Position numbers and translations under genes: made by a program. A DNA stretch of 64,000 nucleotides from contig CAZNYT010000003.1 in the NCBI GenBank assembly GCA_964577315.1, positions 1-64,000 on the forward strand. Reading direction: 5' to 3'. Source of the DNA: Desulfonatronospira sp964577315. Lineage in GTDB: Bacteria; Desulfobacterota; Desulfovibrionia; Desulfovibrionales; Desulfonatronovibrionaceae. The notes beneath the pieces were generated by a model. That model did not search any database and was not told the origin of the DNA. It worked only from the letters and a program-made list of their open reading frames with translations. Below are positions 17,407 through 27,000 of the stretch, in pieces (the first letter of the stretch is position 1; every line of letters starts with the position of its first letter).

Positions 17407-17451
17407 TCTTTTATATTAATAATACAACCTCGCCCCAGCAAGGAGACTCCC

Positions 17452-17967
17452 ATGAAAGACTTTCATTCCATCCAGAAGCGTATTTTCGGTCCAATCTTAC
17501 AAAGGATTCTTTTCGCAACGATTGCCTTTTTCATGGCCCTGCTCTGGATAAGTACCTTGCAGGCCCAGGAAGTTAACCTGCCTGAATCCATTTTGCACAT
17601 GCAGAAAGACGAAGTGATCAGCGGCCAGGAAGCAGCAGATGTAATAGACAAGATGCACCGCGGCCAGGTAGCCTCCCAAGAGAACTATATAGCACATTAC
17701 CACGGCCAGGGGGACTCTGCGACCTATTATGTTTCCCTGTATGAATCCCAGGAACAGGCAATTTCCGAGAAGGAGAAAATGGCGGAGATGATGCGCGAAG
17801 CCGAGCACGAGTTCTCACATTTCATGCCCATATCCGTGCAGGGAAAAGATGTATACATGGCTTTGGACCAGGAGCAGGCCCATTATTTCTTTGCTCGGAA
17901 CCAGGAACTGATTTGGCTGGCAGTGGATGTCCCTGTAGCCGAGGATGCCCTGGAAGATATCCTGTAG
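17452..17967 (+). CDS. Exported protein of unknown function
   Basis: Protein of 171 residues with a charged N terminus, a hydrophobic stretch (about residues 18-36) and a likely cleavage after TLQAQ, so probably periplasmic. The mature part is acidic and helical with many Gln and Glu residues; the segment YYVSLYESQEQAISEKEKMA may pack as an alpha-beta sandwich. I recognise no family. AAGGAGACTCCC precedes the ATG, which excludes the longer frame from 17311. It converges with typA. Confidence 0.75.
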   Translation: MKDFHSIQKRIFGPILQRILFATIAFFMALLWISTLQAQEVNLPESILHMQKDEVISGQEAADVIDKMHRGQVASQENYIAHYHGQGDSATYYVSLYESQEQAISEKEKMAEMMREAEHEFSHFMPISVQGKDVYMALDQEQAHYFFARNQELIWLAVDVPVAEDALEDIL

Positions 17968-17998
17968 GGTGCCCGGGTTTGTCCAAGAAAGACAAAAC

Positions 17999-19825
17999 CT
18001 AGTTTTTGGGCTTTTGGTTGTGCCTCTTGTTGGCCGAGAGCTCCACTTTTCTCAGGCGTATGGACTTGGGGGTTATCTCCACCAATTCATCCTCCCGGAT
18101 GAAGTGCAGGGCGCGTTCCAGGGTCAAGGGCAGCACCGGCGGAAGGACTATGGCGTCATCCTTGCCTGCGGCCCGGACATTGGTTAGCTTCTTTTCTTTA
18201 CAGACATTAACGTTGAGATCGCTCTCCTTGTTGTGTTCCCCGACGATCATTCCTTCGTACACGGTTTCCCCCGGGGAGATAAAAAGGTTGCCCCGGGCCC
18301 TGAGGTTGGAAAGGGCATAAGGAACAGCGTTTCCAGGCCGGTCCGCGATTAAGGAACCCATGTACCTTGAAGGGAATTCCCCTCGGAATTCCTCAAATCC
18401 GATAAAATAGGAATTCATGATCCCGGTTCCCTTGGTGTCGGTCATGAATTCATCCCGATAGCCGATCAGTCCCCGGGAGGGGATGGTAAATTCGATTCGG
18501 ACCCGGCCGCTCTCGTGATTAACCAGGTTATTCATTCTGGCCTTGCGCAGGGAAAGCTTTTCAGTAACTATGCCCATAAAGGTCTCGTCGCAGTCAATGA
18601 ACAACTGCTCCATGGGTTCCAGCTTCTTGCCCTGGGAATACTTGAAGATCACCTCGGGACGCCCTACGCTCAGCTCAAAACCCTCCCGGCGCATGGTTTC
18701 TATAAGAATGGCCATCTGGAACTCCCCGCGGCCCTTGACCAGGAAACTATCCTGATCCTCGGTTTCCTCTACCTGGAGGGCCACATTTCTCAGGGTTTCC
18801 TTGACCAGCCTCTCCCAGATCTTTCTGGATTGAAGGTATTTACCCTCCTTGCCCGCCAGGGGAGAAGTATTCATGGAAAAGCGCATGGATACCGTGGGCT
18901 CGTCCACTGCGATTCTCTTTAAGGGAGCGGGGTTTTCCTGGGTACAGATAGTGTCCCCTATATGTATATCCTCGATCCCGGACAATACCGCAATATCCCC
19001 GGGTTGGATCTCTTTTATCTCCTTGAGATCCCGGCCCTCGTAGGTTTGCAGCTTAGTAACGCGCAGCTTGTCCTGGTTCTGTTCGGAATCGATGCGAATC
19101 AATTGATCGCTTTGTTTGGCCCTGCCGTTGAAGACCTTGCCTGTAGCCAGGCGTCCTAGATAATCCGAGTATCCCAGGTCCGAGACCAGCATTTGGAAGG
19201 GCTGATCCGGGTTGTATTCCGGAGGGGGGATGGTGTCCAGGATGGTGGTGAAGAGGATATCCAGGCTTTCCCCCTTTTCTTCGGGTGTTTTTTTAGCAAT
19301 ACCTTCCGGGGATATGGTGTAGATCACGGGGAATTCCAGCTGCTCTTCGGTTGCGTCCAGATCTATGAACAGATCATAGATTTCGTCCAAAACCTCACTC
19401 AGACGGGCGTCCTTGCGGTCGATCTTGTTGATGGCCACTATGATCCTTAGCCCGGCTTCCAGGGTCTTTTTCAGAACGAACCTGGTTTGAGGGAGCGGGC
19501 CTTCACAGGCATCCACTAAAAGAAGTGCCCCATCAGCCATGGACAGGGAACGCTCTACCTCTCCTCCAAAATCCGCGTGTCCCGGGGTATCAATAATGTT
19601 TATTTTTACGCCTTCCCACATGACGGCGCAGTTTTTGGCTGAGATGGTGATGCCCCGCTCGCGTTCCAGGTCCATGGAGTCCATGATCCTCTCTTGGACT
19701 TCGGCGCCTTCCCGGAAGACCCCGCTTTGTTTGAACATGGAATCTACCAGTGTGGTCTTGCCATGATCCACGTGGGCGATAATCGCAACATTACGAATGG
19801 AGTCGTTTTTATCCAGATTTTTCAT
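17999..19825 (-). CDS. typA: Translational GTPase TypA (BipA)
   Basis: Ribosome-binding GTPase of 608 residues, full length. The G motifs are clear: AHVDHGKTTL (G1), RERGITI (G2), DTPGHADFGGEVERSL (G3) and NKIDRKDAR (G4). The C-terminal EF-G-like domains end with the family-specific region TKGTGIMNSYFIGFE. It helps 50S assembly and growth under stress and cold. It is transcribed alone on the minus strand, with a 320-base gap upstream that holds a palindromic repeat. Confidence 0.97.
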   Translation of the reverse strand: MKNLDKNDSIRNVAIIAHVDHGKTTLVDSMFKQSGVFREGAEVQERIMDSMDLERERGITISAKNCAVMWEGVKINIIDTPGHADFGGEVERSLSMADGALLLVDACEGPLPQTRFVLKKTLEAGLRIIVAINKIDRKDARLSEVLDEIYDLFIDLDATEEQLEFPVIYTISPEGIAKKTPEEKGESLDILFTTILDTIPPPEYNPDQPFQMLVSDLGYSDYLGRLATGKVFNGRAKQSDQLIRIDSEQNQDKLRVTKLQTYEGRDLKEIKEIQPGDIAVLSGIEDIHIGDTICTQENPAPLKRIAVDEPTVSMRFSMNTSPLAGKEGKYLQSRKIWERLVKETLRNVALQVEETEDQDSFLVKGRGEFQMAILIETMRREGFELSVGRPEVIFKYSQGKKLEPMEQLFIDCDETFMGIVTEKLSLRKARMNNLVNHESGRVRIEFTIPSRGLIGYRDEFMTDTKGTGIMNSYFIGFEEFRGEFPSRYMGSLIADRPGNAVPYALSNLRARGNLFISPGETVYEGMIVGEHNKESDLNVNVCKEKKLTNVRAAGKDDAIVLPPVLPLTLERALHFIREDELVEITPKSIRLRKVELSANKRHNQKPKN

Positions 19826-20018
19826 GTAGTCTTATCCGTTATTTGGGTCTGTAATTTTTTTGAGATAACCCCTCATCATACGTTTTTAACAAGAAAAATG
19901 CAAGCCTGATTGTCAAACATGGAGCATATTTTCTCTTGTCTTTCTCTTAATCCCACCCAATGAGTTGTTGTTGGCAAATCCAAATGAAAGTGTTCTCACA
20001 AAAGGCTTCTCCGGGAAT

Positions 20019-20089
20019 AACTATTCACCAAATCTTTTTACGGGCCGTGCCTCCCGGCGAAAGCACGCAAAAATATTTGGTGAATAGTT
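20019..20089 (-). repeat. Dispersed palindromic repeat, short full copy
   Basis: A 71-base copy with perfect 15-bp terminal inverted repeats (AACTATTCACCAAAT and complement). The GTGC...GCAC core is read on the minus strand, GCGTGCTTTCGCCGGGAGGC. It lacks the extra half-site found in the longer copies, so it may be the minimal form. Confidence 0.8.
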
Positions 20090-20099
20090 GAATCTGATG

Positions 20100-20127
20100 T
20101 TGACAATTTGTTTACTTTTGTTAAATA
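20100..20127 (+). promoter_or_regulatory. Promoter and operator of the S24 repressor gene
   Basis: TTGACA at 20100-20105 and TAAATA at 20122-20127 are 16 bases apart. Within the spacer lies GTTTAC-TTTT-GTTAAA (20110-20125), an imperfect version of the palindrome at the umu promoter. It sits four bases after the -35 box, the same layout as there, which suggests autoregulation. Confidence 0.65.
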
Positions 20128-20145
20128 AGAGGGAACGAGGTAAAT

Positions 20146-20775
20146 ATGCAGTTCCAGGATTTTTTTCAAAGAGTAACCCGGGCCACGGAAATCAAGTCCC
20201 AGAAGGAGTTGGCCGATCTACTGGGGGTGGGATCTGCAGCTATTACTCTGGCCAAGAAAAGAGGGGTGCCCAAGGCGTGGAGCTTGAAAATTGCTTCTAT
20301 TTTCGGTCTTAATCCGGCCTGGCTCGAGAAAGGCTCGGGGCCGATGCATCAGGCCGGTCGAGAGGAGACCTTCTACGTGCCCAAAGTTTCGGCCAGAGCC
20401 TGTGCCGGCGGAGGATCCCTGGAGGTTCGGGACAACGTGATAGGAGAGATCCCTTTTCACCTTCCCTGGGTGCAAAGAAAGGGCAGTCCCGGGAACATGG
20501 TCGTGATGGAGGTAATAGGGGACAGCATGTCCCCGGAGCTGGAAGAGGGAGACAACGTCCTGATAGATCTGGACCAGAGAGAGATTCTAAGGCACGCCCT
20601 ATACGTGGTGGGACTAGAGGATACTCTCCAGGTAAAGCGGCTGGAATCTGCTCCCAACCTGGTTATGCTTCTTAGCACCAATCACAGGTATTCCCCCATA
20701 ACCTTGCAGGGGGACGAGATAGACACCTTAAGGATTATAGGACGGGTGCTCTGGAGCAGCCGGGAATACGTGTAG
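20146..20775 (+). CDS. CI/LexA-like self-cleaving repressor (HTH plus S24 peptidase)
   Basis: Regulator of 209 residues. The N-terminal 65 residues form a phage-CI-type helix-turn-helix (SQKELADLLGVGSAAITLA, with PAWLEKG ending the domain). The C-terminal S24 domain has a likely Ala87-Gly88 cleavage bond in ACAGGG, the nucleophile Ser127 in IGDSMSPELE and the general base Lys164 in LQVKRLES. DNA damage would trigger RecA-assisted self-cleavage and derepression. The gene precedes an SOS mutagenesis cassette (zinc-ribbon protein, umuD, umuC), and the same palindromic operator occurs in both promoters, so it probably controls itself and that cassette. A prophage origin is possible, but no phage genes surround it. 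Confidence 0.88.
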   Translation: MQFQDFFQRVTRATEIKSQKELADLLGVGSAAITLAKKRGVPKAWSLKIASIFGLNPAWLEKGSGPMHQAGREETFYVPKVSARACAGGGSLEVRDNVIGEIPFHLPWVQRKGSPGNMVVMEVIGDSMSPELEEGDNVLIDLDQREILRHALYVVGLEDTLQVKRLESAPNLVMLLSTNHRYSPITLQGDEIDTLRIIGRVLWSSREYV

Positions 20776-20783
20776 ATATTTTT

Positions 20784-20811
20784 TTGACTTTCTTGTTTAC
20801 ATTAGTAAACT
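20784..20811 (+). promoter_or_regulatory. Promoter and palindromic operator of the umu cassette
   Basis: TTGACT at 20784-20789 and TAAACT at 20806-20811 are 16 bases apart. The perfect palindrome GTTTAC-ATTA-GTAAAC (20795-20810) fills the spacer and overlaps the -10 box, so a bound repressor would block polymerase. The S24 regulator upstream is the obvious candidate to bind. Confidence 0.75.
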
Positions 20812-20831
20812 AAACTTGAAAGGAGGCTGGG

Positions 20832-20990
20832 ATGCAGGAGAGGTATTGCACTTGTGGGCATAAGGTTTACGTGGCCTATGTTTTCACCACTCGGGGTATT
20901 TATCCTTTATTCAAGCCCATGGCCAGGATGAGGGAGCTTATGCGCTGCCCGTCCTGCGGGCGGCCCATAGATATTGACGAACTCTGCTGA
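20832..20990 (+). CDS. 52-residue zinc-ribbon protein in the umu cassette
   Basis: Small protein of 52 residues with two Cys pairs, YCTCGHK near the N terminus and MRCPSCGRPID near the C terminus, spaced like a zinc ribbon. AAAGGAGG lies seven bases before the ATG, a very strong ribosome site. It is the first gene after the operator promoter, and umuD starts 16 bases after its stop. I do not know a function; the position suggests a role in, or co-regulation with, translesion synthesis. It is short enough to be missed by automatic annotation. Confidence 0.82.
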   Translation: MQERYCTCGHKVYVAYVFTTRGIYPLFKPMARMRELMRCPSCGRPIDIDELC

Positions 20991-21006
20991 AAAGGGATTC
21001 TTATCC

Positions 21007-21444
21007 ATGAACAATAGACCCTATAGCACAATGCTTCCCTGTGCGGAGGCAACAATGTTGTATTTGCCGGAGCTCGCGGATTACGTGCCGGCAGGATTCC
21101 CCTCCCCGGCCAACGATTACATGGAGGGCTGCCTGGATCTGAATGAATATTTGGTCCGAAACAAGGCGGCTTCCTTTTTCATCCGGGTGGCAGGGGACTC
21201 CATGCGCGAGGCCGGAATATTGTCCGGGGATATTTTGCTTGTGGACAGATCCGTGGAACCCGCCCACAACAGGATCGTGGTAGCCATGCTGGATGGCGAG
21301 TTAACCGTCAAAAGGCTGTGCTTCAAACAGGGCAGGGTTTTTCTCACCGCTGAGAATCCATCATACCAGCCCCTGGAGGTAACCGAGGACATGGAGGCCT
21401 ACCTCTGGGGGGTAGTGACAGCGGTCATCCGAAAGTTGAGATAA
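21007..21444 (+). CDS. umuD: DNA polymerase V subunit UmuD
   Basis: S24-family protein of 145 residues. Self-cleavage at Ala29-Gly30 in VPAGFPSPANDY matches E. coli UmuD (Cys24-Gly25). The nucleophile is Ser65 in AGDSMREAG and the general base Lys102 in LTVKRL. RecA-stimulated cleavage gives UmuD', which joins UmuC to form the error-prone polymerase. ATG 21007, preceded by AAAAGGGA, is preferred to an upstream TTG. umuC begins 57 bases later. Confidence 0.95.
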   Translation: MNNRPYSTMLPCAEATMLYLPELADYVPAGFPSPANDYMEGCLDLNEYLVRNKAASFFIRVAGDSMREAGILSGDILLVDRSVEPAHNRIVVAMLDGELTVKRLCFKQGRVFLTAENPSYQPLEVTEDMEAYLWGVVTAVIRKLR

Positions 21445-21451
21445 AATCCGG

Positions 21452-21472
21452 GCAACTACTCACCATGTTTGA
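21452..21472 (+). repeat. Partial dispersed palindromic repeat end
   Basis: CAACTACTCACCATGTTT matches the end consensus AACTATTCACCATGTTT with one change. It lies between umuD and umuC and contains an ATG in frame with umuC, but that ATG has no family support as a start. Confidence 0.4.
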
Positions 21473-21500
21473 CCTGCAAATCCGGGTAAAAGGCTGTGAA

Positions 21501-22781
21501 ATGTCTCGGATGTACGCCCTTGTAGACTGTAACAACTTTTACGTTTCCTGCGAGCGGGTTTTTGATCCCTCACTCCAGGGTGTGCCGGTTGTGGTGCTGT
21601 CCAACAATGACGGATGCGTCATCGCCAGATCCGAACAGGCCAAGGCCCTGGGGATCCCAATGGGAGCCCCTGCGTTTCAGCACCAGGAGATATTTGCAAG
21701 GTACGGGGTAAAGGTGTTCTCCTCCAACTATGCCCTGTATGGGGACATGTCCGACCGGGTCATGAGCAGCCTGGCGGGATTGGTCCCGGAAATGGAGATT
21801 TATTCCATTGACGAGGCTTTTCTGACTTTAACCGATACGTTCTGCGATCCCGAAGACCAGGCCCGCCACATCCGGAGCAAGGTGCTCAAATGGGTGGGCC
21901 TGCCGGTATCCATAGGGATAGCCCCCACTAAGACCCTGGCTAAGATAGCCAACCGTTTTGCCAAAAAATATCCTGAATGCGAAGGGGTCTTGGATCTGAC
22001 CCGGCACCCGGACTTGAACAGATATCTCCAAAAAACTGAAGTTGAAGATATCTGGGGCATCGGGAGACAGCACGCCTTGCTTCTGCAGAGCTACGGGATA
22101 AGGAATGCCCTAGATTTTTCCAGACAATCCCGGGATTGGGTGCATGCCTTGATGACGGTAACAGGCGTACATATTCTCCTGGAAATACAGGGCATCCCGT
22201 GTTTATCCCTGGAAAATGCTCCCCAGCCCAACAAGAGCATCATCAGCTCCAGGTCTTTCAGCTCATGCTTACATTCCCTGCAGGAACTTAAGGAGGCTTT
22301 GGCCTGCTACGTGACTAGGGCAGGTGAGAGGCTTAGACGACAGCAATCGGTTTGTTCCGGCCTCATGGTCTTTATCCGCACCAATCGGTTCACGCAGGAT
22401 CATCCCCAGCATTTTGTCTCCCAAAGAAGGAGGCTGCTCCATCCCACCGCATACACGCCTACCTTGATAGAACATGCCCACGAGATCCTGGAGCAAATAT
22501 ATAAAACCGGGCACAGCTACAAGAAAACAGGGGTGATGTTGGATGGAATCGAACCCGCAGGCGAGAAACAGCTTACCTTTTTTTCCCCTTCTCGCGAAGA
22601 GGAGGAAAGCAAGGAAAGGGTTATGTCCGCCATGGACCGAATAAATGCCAAGTGGGGACGCGATACCCTGAGACCAGCCGCAATGGGCGGAAAATCCCCC
22701 AAGAATTGGGGGGTTAAGAGAAACCTCCTCTCCCCAAGGTATACCACTTCCTGGAGTGAATTACCTGTGGCCAATTCTTGA
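21501..22781 (+). CDS. umuC: DNA polymerase V catalytic subunit UmuC
   Basis: Y-family polymerase of 426 residues. The N-terminal ALVDCNNFYVSCERVFDP carries the first catalytic Asp, and YSIDEAF carries the second Asp and the Glu. SNNDGCVIARSEQAKALGIP is the family's nucleotide-binding signature. The helix-hairpin-helix region includes DIWGIGRQHA, and a little-finger domain follows. The ATG at 21501 gives the typical N terminus; the upstream ATG at 21465 lies in the repeat remnant. With UmuD' it performs mutagenic translesion synthesis. Confidence 0.96.
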   Translation: MSRMYALVDCNNFYVSCERVFDPSLQGVPVVVLSNNDGCVIARSEQAKALGIPMGAPAFQHQEIFARYGVKVFSSNYALYGDMSDRVMSSLAGLVPEMEIYSIDEAFLTLTDTFCDPEDQARHIRSKVLKWVGLPVSIGIAPTKTLAKIANRFAKKYPECEGVLDLTRHPDLNRYLQKTEVEDIWGIGRQHALLLQSYGIRNALDFSRQSRDWVHALMTVTGVHILLEIQGIPCLSLENAPQPNKSIISSRSFSSCLHSLQELKEALACYVTRAGERLRRQQSVCSGLMVFIRTNRFTQDHPQHFVSQRRRLLHPTAYTPTLIEHAHEILEQIYKTGHSYKKTGVMLDGIEPAGEKQLTFFSPSREEEESKERVMSAMDRINAKWGRDTLRPAAMGGKSPKNWGVKRNLLSPRYTTSWSELPVANS

Positions 22782-22822
22782 AGTAAGTCTTTAAGTATTG
22801 CGAGATTAGGTGTTGCAAGGAA

Positions 22823-23596
22823 TTATATAATGTCCGGGATTTTCAAAGCTTTACCCACTGGGGCGGTGTAAACAACGAATTCCTCGTTTCCGTCCAAACC
22901 TACCAATTCATCCATTGCTTCTTGGTCATATGCGCCAACAGCACAAGTTCCGGCCCCTATGGCCTCGCAAGCCAGGTACAGGTTTTGACAAACGTGACCT
23001 GCATCCATGAGGATCACCCTGTAGGCAGTGGAACCGTAGCGCCATTCCATGCGGTAGGGGAGGCAAGACCAGACAAAAGTAACAGCCCCTAGTCCAATGA
23101 ATTTCTGGCCGAAGGCGGCCTGGGACAAGGCGTTTTTTAGATAAGGTATCTCCTTTATGAAAAGGAGTTCGTTTTCCAGGGGAAGATAGCGGTAGAGCCC
23201 GGACTGTAGCTGCTGTACCTGCCGAATGAAAACATAAGTCTCAAAGCTGTGTCTCGCACCCGCAGAAGGCACATTTCTCAAGGCAGTGGAATTGTCCACT
23301 ACCTTCCGGATACCTTGAGTGGACCACAGCAGAAAAGAGAGTTCCTCGAACTGCAAGGGCTCATCCGAGTACTTCCTCCTGCTTCTGCGACTGGCAATAA
23401 TTTGATCCAACCTGGCATCTTTGACTACGCTCTGCCATGTTTCCGGCGGAGCTAATTTAATCCGGTGGGTGTTGGGGTCGTATGGCTTTTGTACGGGAGG
23501 AGCAGAAAGTCCCTTGTTTTGATCGGTCTGGGAAAAATCTACTTCTTTGCGCAGGGAATCCTTTAAAAATTCCCGATCAGGTATTTTAGGGTTCAT
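22823..23596 (-). CDS. SagB-type nitroreductase-fold oxidoreductase
   Basis: Flavin protein of 257 residues in the SagB/ThcOx branch of the nitroreductase family. The FMN-binding start of the domain is in IIASRRSRRKYSDEPL, followed by the SAGARHSFETYVFI segment and the C-terminal LACEAIGAGTCAVGAYD. SagB enzymes oxidise azolines in modified peptides, but many stand-alone members, like this one, have no cyclodehydratase or precursor peptide beside them, so the substrate is unknown. The minus-strand ATG is preceded by TTGGAGGATATAT. Confidence 0.88.
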   Translation of the reverse strand: MNPKIPDREFLKDSLRKEVDFSQTDQNKGLSAPPVQKPYDPNTHRIKLAPPETWQSVVKDARLDQIIASRRSRRKYSDEPLQFEELSFLLWSTQGIRKVVDNSTALRNVPSAGARHSFETYVFIRQVQQLQSGLYRYLPLENELLFIKEIPYLKNALSQAAFGQKFIGLGAVTFVWSCLPYRMEWRYGSTAYRVILMDAGHVCQNLYLACEAIGAGTCAVGAYDQEAMDELVGLDGNEEFVVYTAPVGKALKIPDII

Positions 23597-23683
23597 ATAT
23601 CCTCCAAAATTTGAGCCGATAGTCCGGAAAAGGGGCTTCCAGGCTCTTAAATAAAAAAGAGTAGTTATATAGTGATTTACTAG

Positions 23684-23884
23684 CTAGCCTTGAGAACTTT
23701 GCTCTCCCAACAATTCGTTCAAGGCTTGGGTGTAAGCGTTCCGAGCGGTTTGAAGCGCAGCCACCTCACCTTTTAGCTCTGCTATCCTGTGATCCACAAA
23801 TTTTATGGAATTCACTTGATTCCTGGCTTCCTGGGACAATTGCTCCGTGTCGTACTCCTGCCCGTCAATATTTACTTTGGCCAT
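23684..23884 (-). CDS. DUF6447 family small protein
   Basis: Protein of 66 residues resembling DUF6447: N-terminal KVNIDGQEYDTEQLS, then a helix with VDHRIAELKGEVAALQTARNA. This pattern is seen in many small bacterial proteins of unknown role. AAGGAGAAAGAC lies before the ATG. It stands between the SagB-type gene and the large activase on the same strand. Confidence 0.75.
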   Translation of the reverse strand: MAKVNIDGQEYDTEQLSQEARNQVNSIKFVDHRIAELKGEVAALQTARNAYTQALNELLGEQSSQG

Positions 23885-24002
23885 TGTCTTTCTCCTTAGT
23901 TTGTTTGTTGCTAAGACTCTATATACTAGACTATAATATAATGAATAGTTGTCAAAAGCCTATGATTTTACACAAATTTTATAGTGCATGAATCCTGAGG
24001 GA

Positions 24003-27000
24003 TCAAGCTAAAAAATAACTATCAGCCTTATTTGGCCCCAAATTCGATAGCTGGGGTGAAGAGAACTTTAGGTAAGGTATGATCTTGCGGTTTTTATCCC
24101 TGCTGGTGCCGTCATAGGTTATGGAGACAATTGGCACACCGGTTCTTTTTTCAATGGTTTTCCCCATGGCCTGGGTCACCATGGAGGGACAGCAAAAGGA
24201 GGGACTGGTTTGGACAAATAGGGATACTTCTGGATGGTGTTTGAGAAGATAATATATCTTTAAAAGATTATCCATGGATTCTCCGTTGTTTTCCGGAATA
24301 ACCCCGAATTGGGACAAGATTCTCTCCGGCTTGATATTGTATTCCGGGAGCGGCTCCTGCAGTATCTCGTGAAAATGCCGGTAATATGTCTTTTCCCGGC
24401 GCATCATGGCCTCCAAAATAGCCCGGTTGCCCAGTATAACCAAATATTTGCCCTCAGCGAACCATTTCTTAAAATAGACCCGGGAGATCATTTTTACGTA
24501 ATCGCTATACGGCGTGGTTATGGCCTCTCCCCCGTAAGTTTCGATGAATTTTATCAGTTCTTGATTGAAAACAGGGTTGTCCCGGACATACAAGTCCCCG
24601 AAAACGGCCACTTTTATCCGATCTCTGGGTACGGTTTCAATATTTTTGAACATCTGGGTTACTTCCCGGGACACTGCCTCCTTATCTCTTAGTCCCAGGA
24701 ATGCTTGTTCCATGAGCTCCAGAGCAGTCTCCATAACCTGGTCCGTTTCCCCGGGGTTTCTTTCATAAGGCCTTGTCCTGCATCCCATCCTGCGCAGCAA
24801 TCCTCCGAACATGAATGCAAAGTACGCATTCATGGTAGCCTTAAGGGATACATCCGAAAAAGATATGGTGCCAGTATAAACACCGGATTTCTCCATACCT
24901 TGTCCATAATCCGATATCATCTGCTTTAGTTTATAGGGATAGAGCGGAATGTTGCAGGCAATCTGGGCCTTGGCCATCCAGAGAACCGCGCTTTCGGGGT
25001 TAATATCCTTTGCTTGCACCTGATCCACGAATTCCTGGGCAATTACGTTTATGGGAAGGCACTGGCCGTTGTTCAAGCGCATGCTGCGTTTTATCACCTC
25101 GGGGCTTTCCTCCATCAAGCGGGCGTCTATCCCTTCCCTCCTGAGGTTGGCAACCAAAAGGCGACAAGTAAGAGGATCCCAATTGGGAAACATTACTGTT
25201 TTGCCTTCTAGCCCCCTGGTATTCTCGGGGTTTATCCTGGCTGGAACCGGTGCAAGACTTTTTTCCCTTGACCAGTGATTTTTGAAGGCCCGGATAGCTG
25301 CCTCCACCCGAGTTTCATAGCCCACGCTGGATCCGTGTTCATCCATCTCCAATATCAAGTAGGGCTTGTCCGCGCTATCCATGAGTCTTTGAAAAACGTC
25401 CCTTAAGAAAGAGTCCGGGGAACAGTTGAAAGAGGTTATAAGAACTGGATACAGTCCCGGTGTATTGGCCACGTACTGTGCGGCCTGGATTATATCCGCG
25501 CCGTAATTCCAGTGCAGCTCGTTCAAAAAGGGTTTTATTGAGGAGGCGTCCAGCTTGTCCTGGGAGATCATGTCTTGGAAAAAGGTTTTGATTCCCATGG
25601 TGGCAAAGATTCGGGGGATATTCTTGTTCATGGCAGGATCCAGAACAGTGTAGGGCCTGCCCAGAAGCATTACACTCAGCTCCTGTCCCGGATAAAAAAG
25701 TCTGTCCAGGATCTCTCTCCATTTCTTCCGGGCTTTAAACTTGTTTTCCCGGGCCTGCTTAAAGGCCCGGACTATTTCCATGAATCCCAAGTTTTCGTTC
25801 ATTTTCTGGACTGCCCGGTATAGCTCCATTTGCTTATGCCATTCCGAATACAGGTATTTTATGACCGGGGAGAGCAGTTTTTCCGCGGCCCGGTTATTTA
25901 TGCCTGCTGTCAAGGAGGGTATGAACTGGGAGTAGTAACAGTACTGGCGTCTGGCCGGTTCATTCTTTTCCTGGTTTTCCAGGTAATAGGGCAGGAATAT
26001 GAAATCCGCCTGTTCCGCCAGTTTTGCTACCTGGCCGTGCATGGCGGTAATAGGTGCGCAAAACTCCGCACCAGTCCATTTTTGTCCTATATTAACAGGA
26101 TATGAACCGATTTCGCTGCCAGCAACGGTTCTCATCCCCAGGCGATTGAAAAAATCCACCCACATGGAGACGTCTTCTTGCATATACAGGGTATCCGGGA
26201 GGCCTATCACGGGGTGATTCCCGCCCTGAATCCGGTTTTTACTGGGAAAATTTTTTCGGTAAAGTCTCCATAGATCCATTCCTGAGGTATTGTTATCCAC
26301 AAAGCGCTGGGTTGAGTAATCCCGGCCGCACAAGAAACCGTACCCCACAGGTCCGTCCTTCATGTCAGCCACGGTTAGCTTGCAGTGATTGGAACACAGT
26401 TCGCATATCTCGGAACGCACCGGGATGTTTTCCTTGTACAGCCCCAGTCCCCGGAATGTACTGTCCCGGACTTGTGTGTCCACCAGGTTAAGAGCCGCGC
26501 CCAGTGCCCCTGTAAGATGGCAAAAAGAAGATACGTGTATGGGCTGATTCAGGCGTTGTTCAAACGCGGCTACCAGGGCCCGGTTCTTGGCAGTTGCCCC
26601 TTGAAAGCAAACTACCTCTCCTATGCTGTTTTCCACGGCTACTTTGTTCAGGTAATTCTCGCGTACGGAGTGCAAAGCGGCTGCAAGCACCTCGTTTGCC
26701 GTGTGCCCCCGGCTCAGGTAGTAATTAATGTCCCTCTCCATGAATACCGTACACCTATCACTTGTCATAGGGGACTGCACTCCCAAGGTCCGGTCCGCGT
26801 AATCAGCAAGAGGGATACCCAGCTTTTCAGCCTGTTCTTCGAGGAAGCTCCCGGTTCCAGCCGCACACACGGTGTTCATGAGTGAAAAGGTTACTCTGCC
26901 GTTCTTGAGGGTGGTGAACTTGGAATCCTGCCCCCCGATTTCGATAATGGTGTCCACCTGGGGGTGCAACTCCAGGGCGGCCCGGGCATGGGCAGTGATT

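Larger units (their letters stand above)
19826..20145. other. Divergent intergenic region between typA and the S24 repressor
   Basis: This must hold the typA promoter (minus strand) and the repressor promoter (plus strand). The dispersed repeat at 20019-20089 occupies the middle. I see no gene. The repressor promoter is listed separately; I could not pick out a convincing typA promoter. Confidence 0.5.

Noticed and set aside
20146..22781. Intact prophage around the S24 repressor
   Set aside because: No integrase, structural or lysis genes; the neighbours are umuDC and housekeeping genes.
22823..23596. Azoline-peptide (RiPP) biosynthesis cluster around the SagB-type gene
   Set aside because: No cyclodehydratase, precursor peptide or transporter is adjacent; the neighbours are DUF6447 and the activase.
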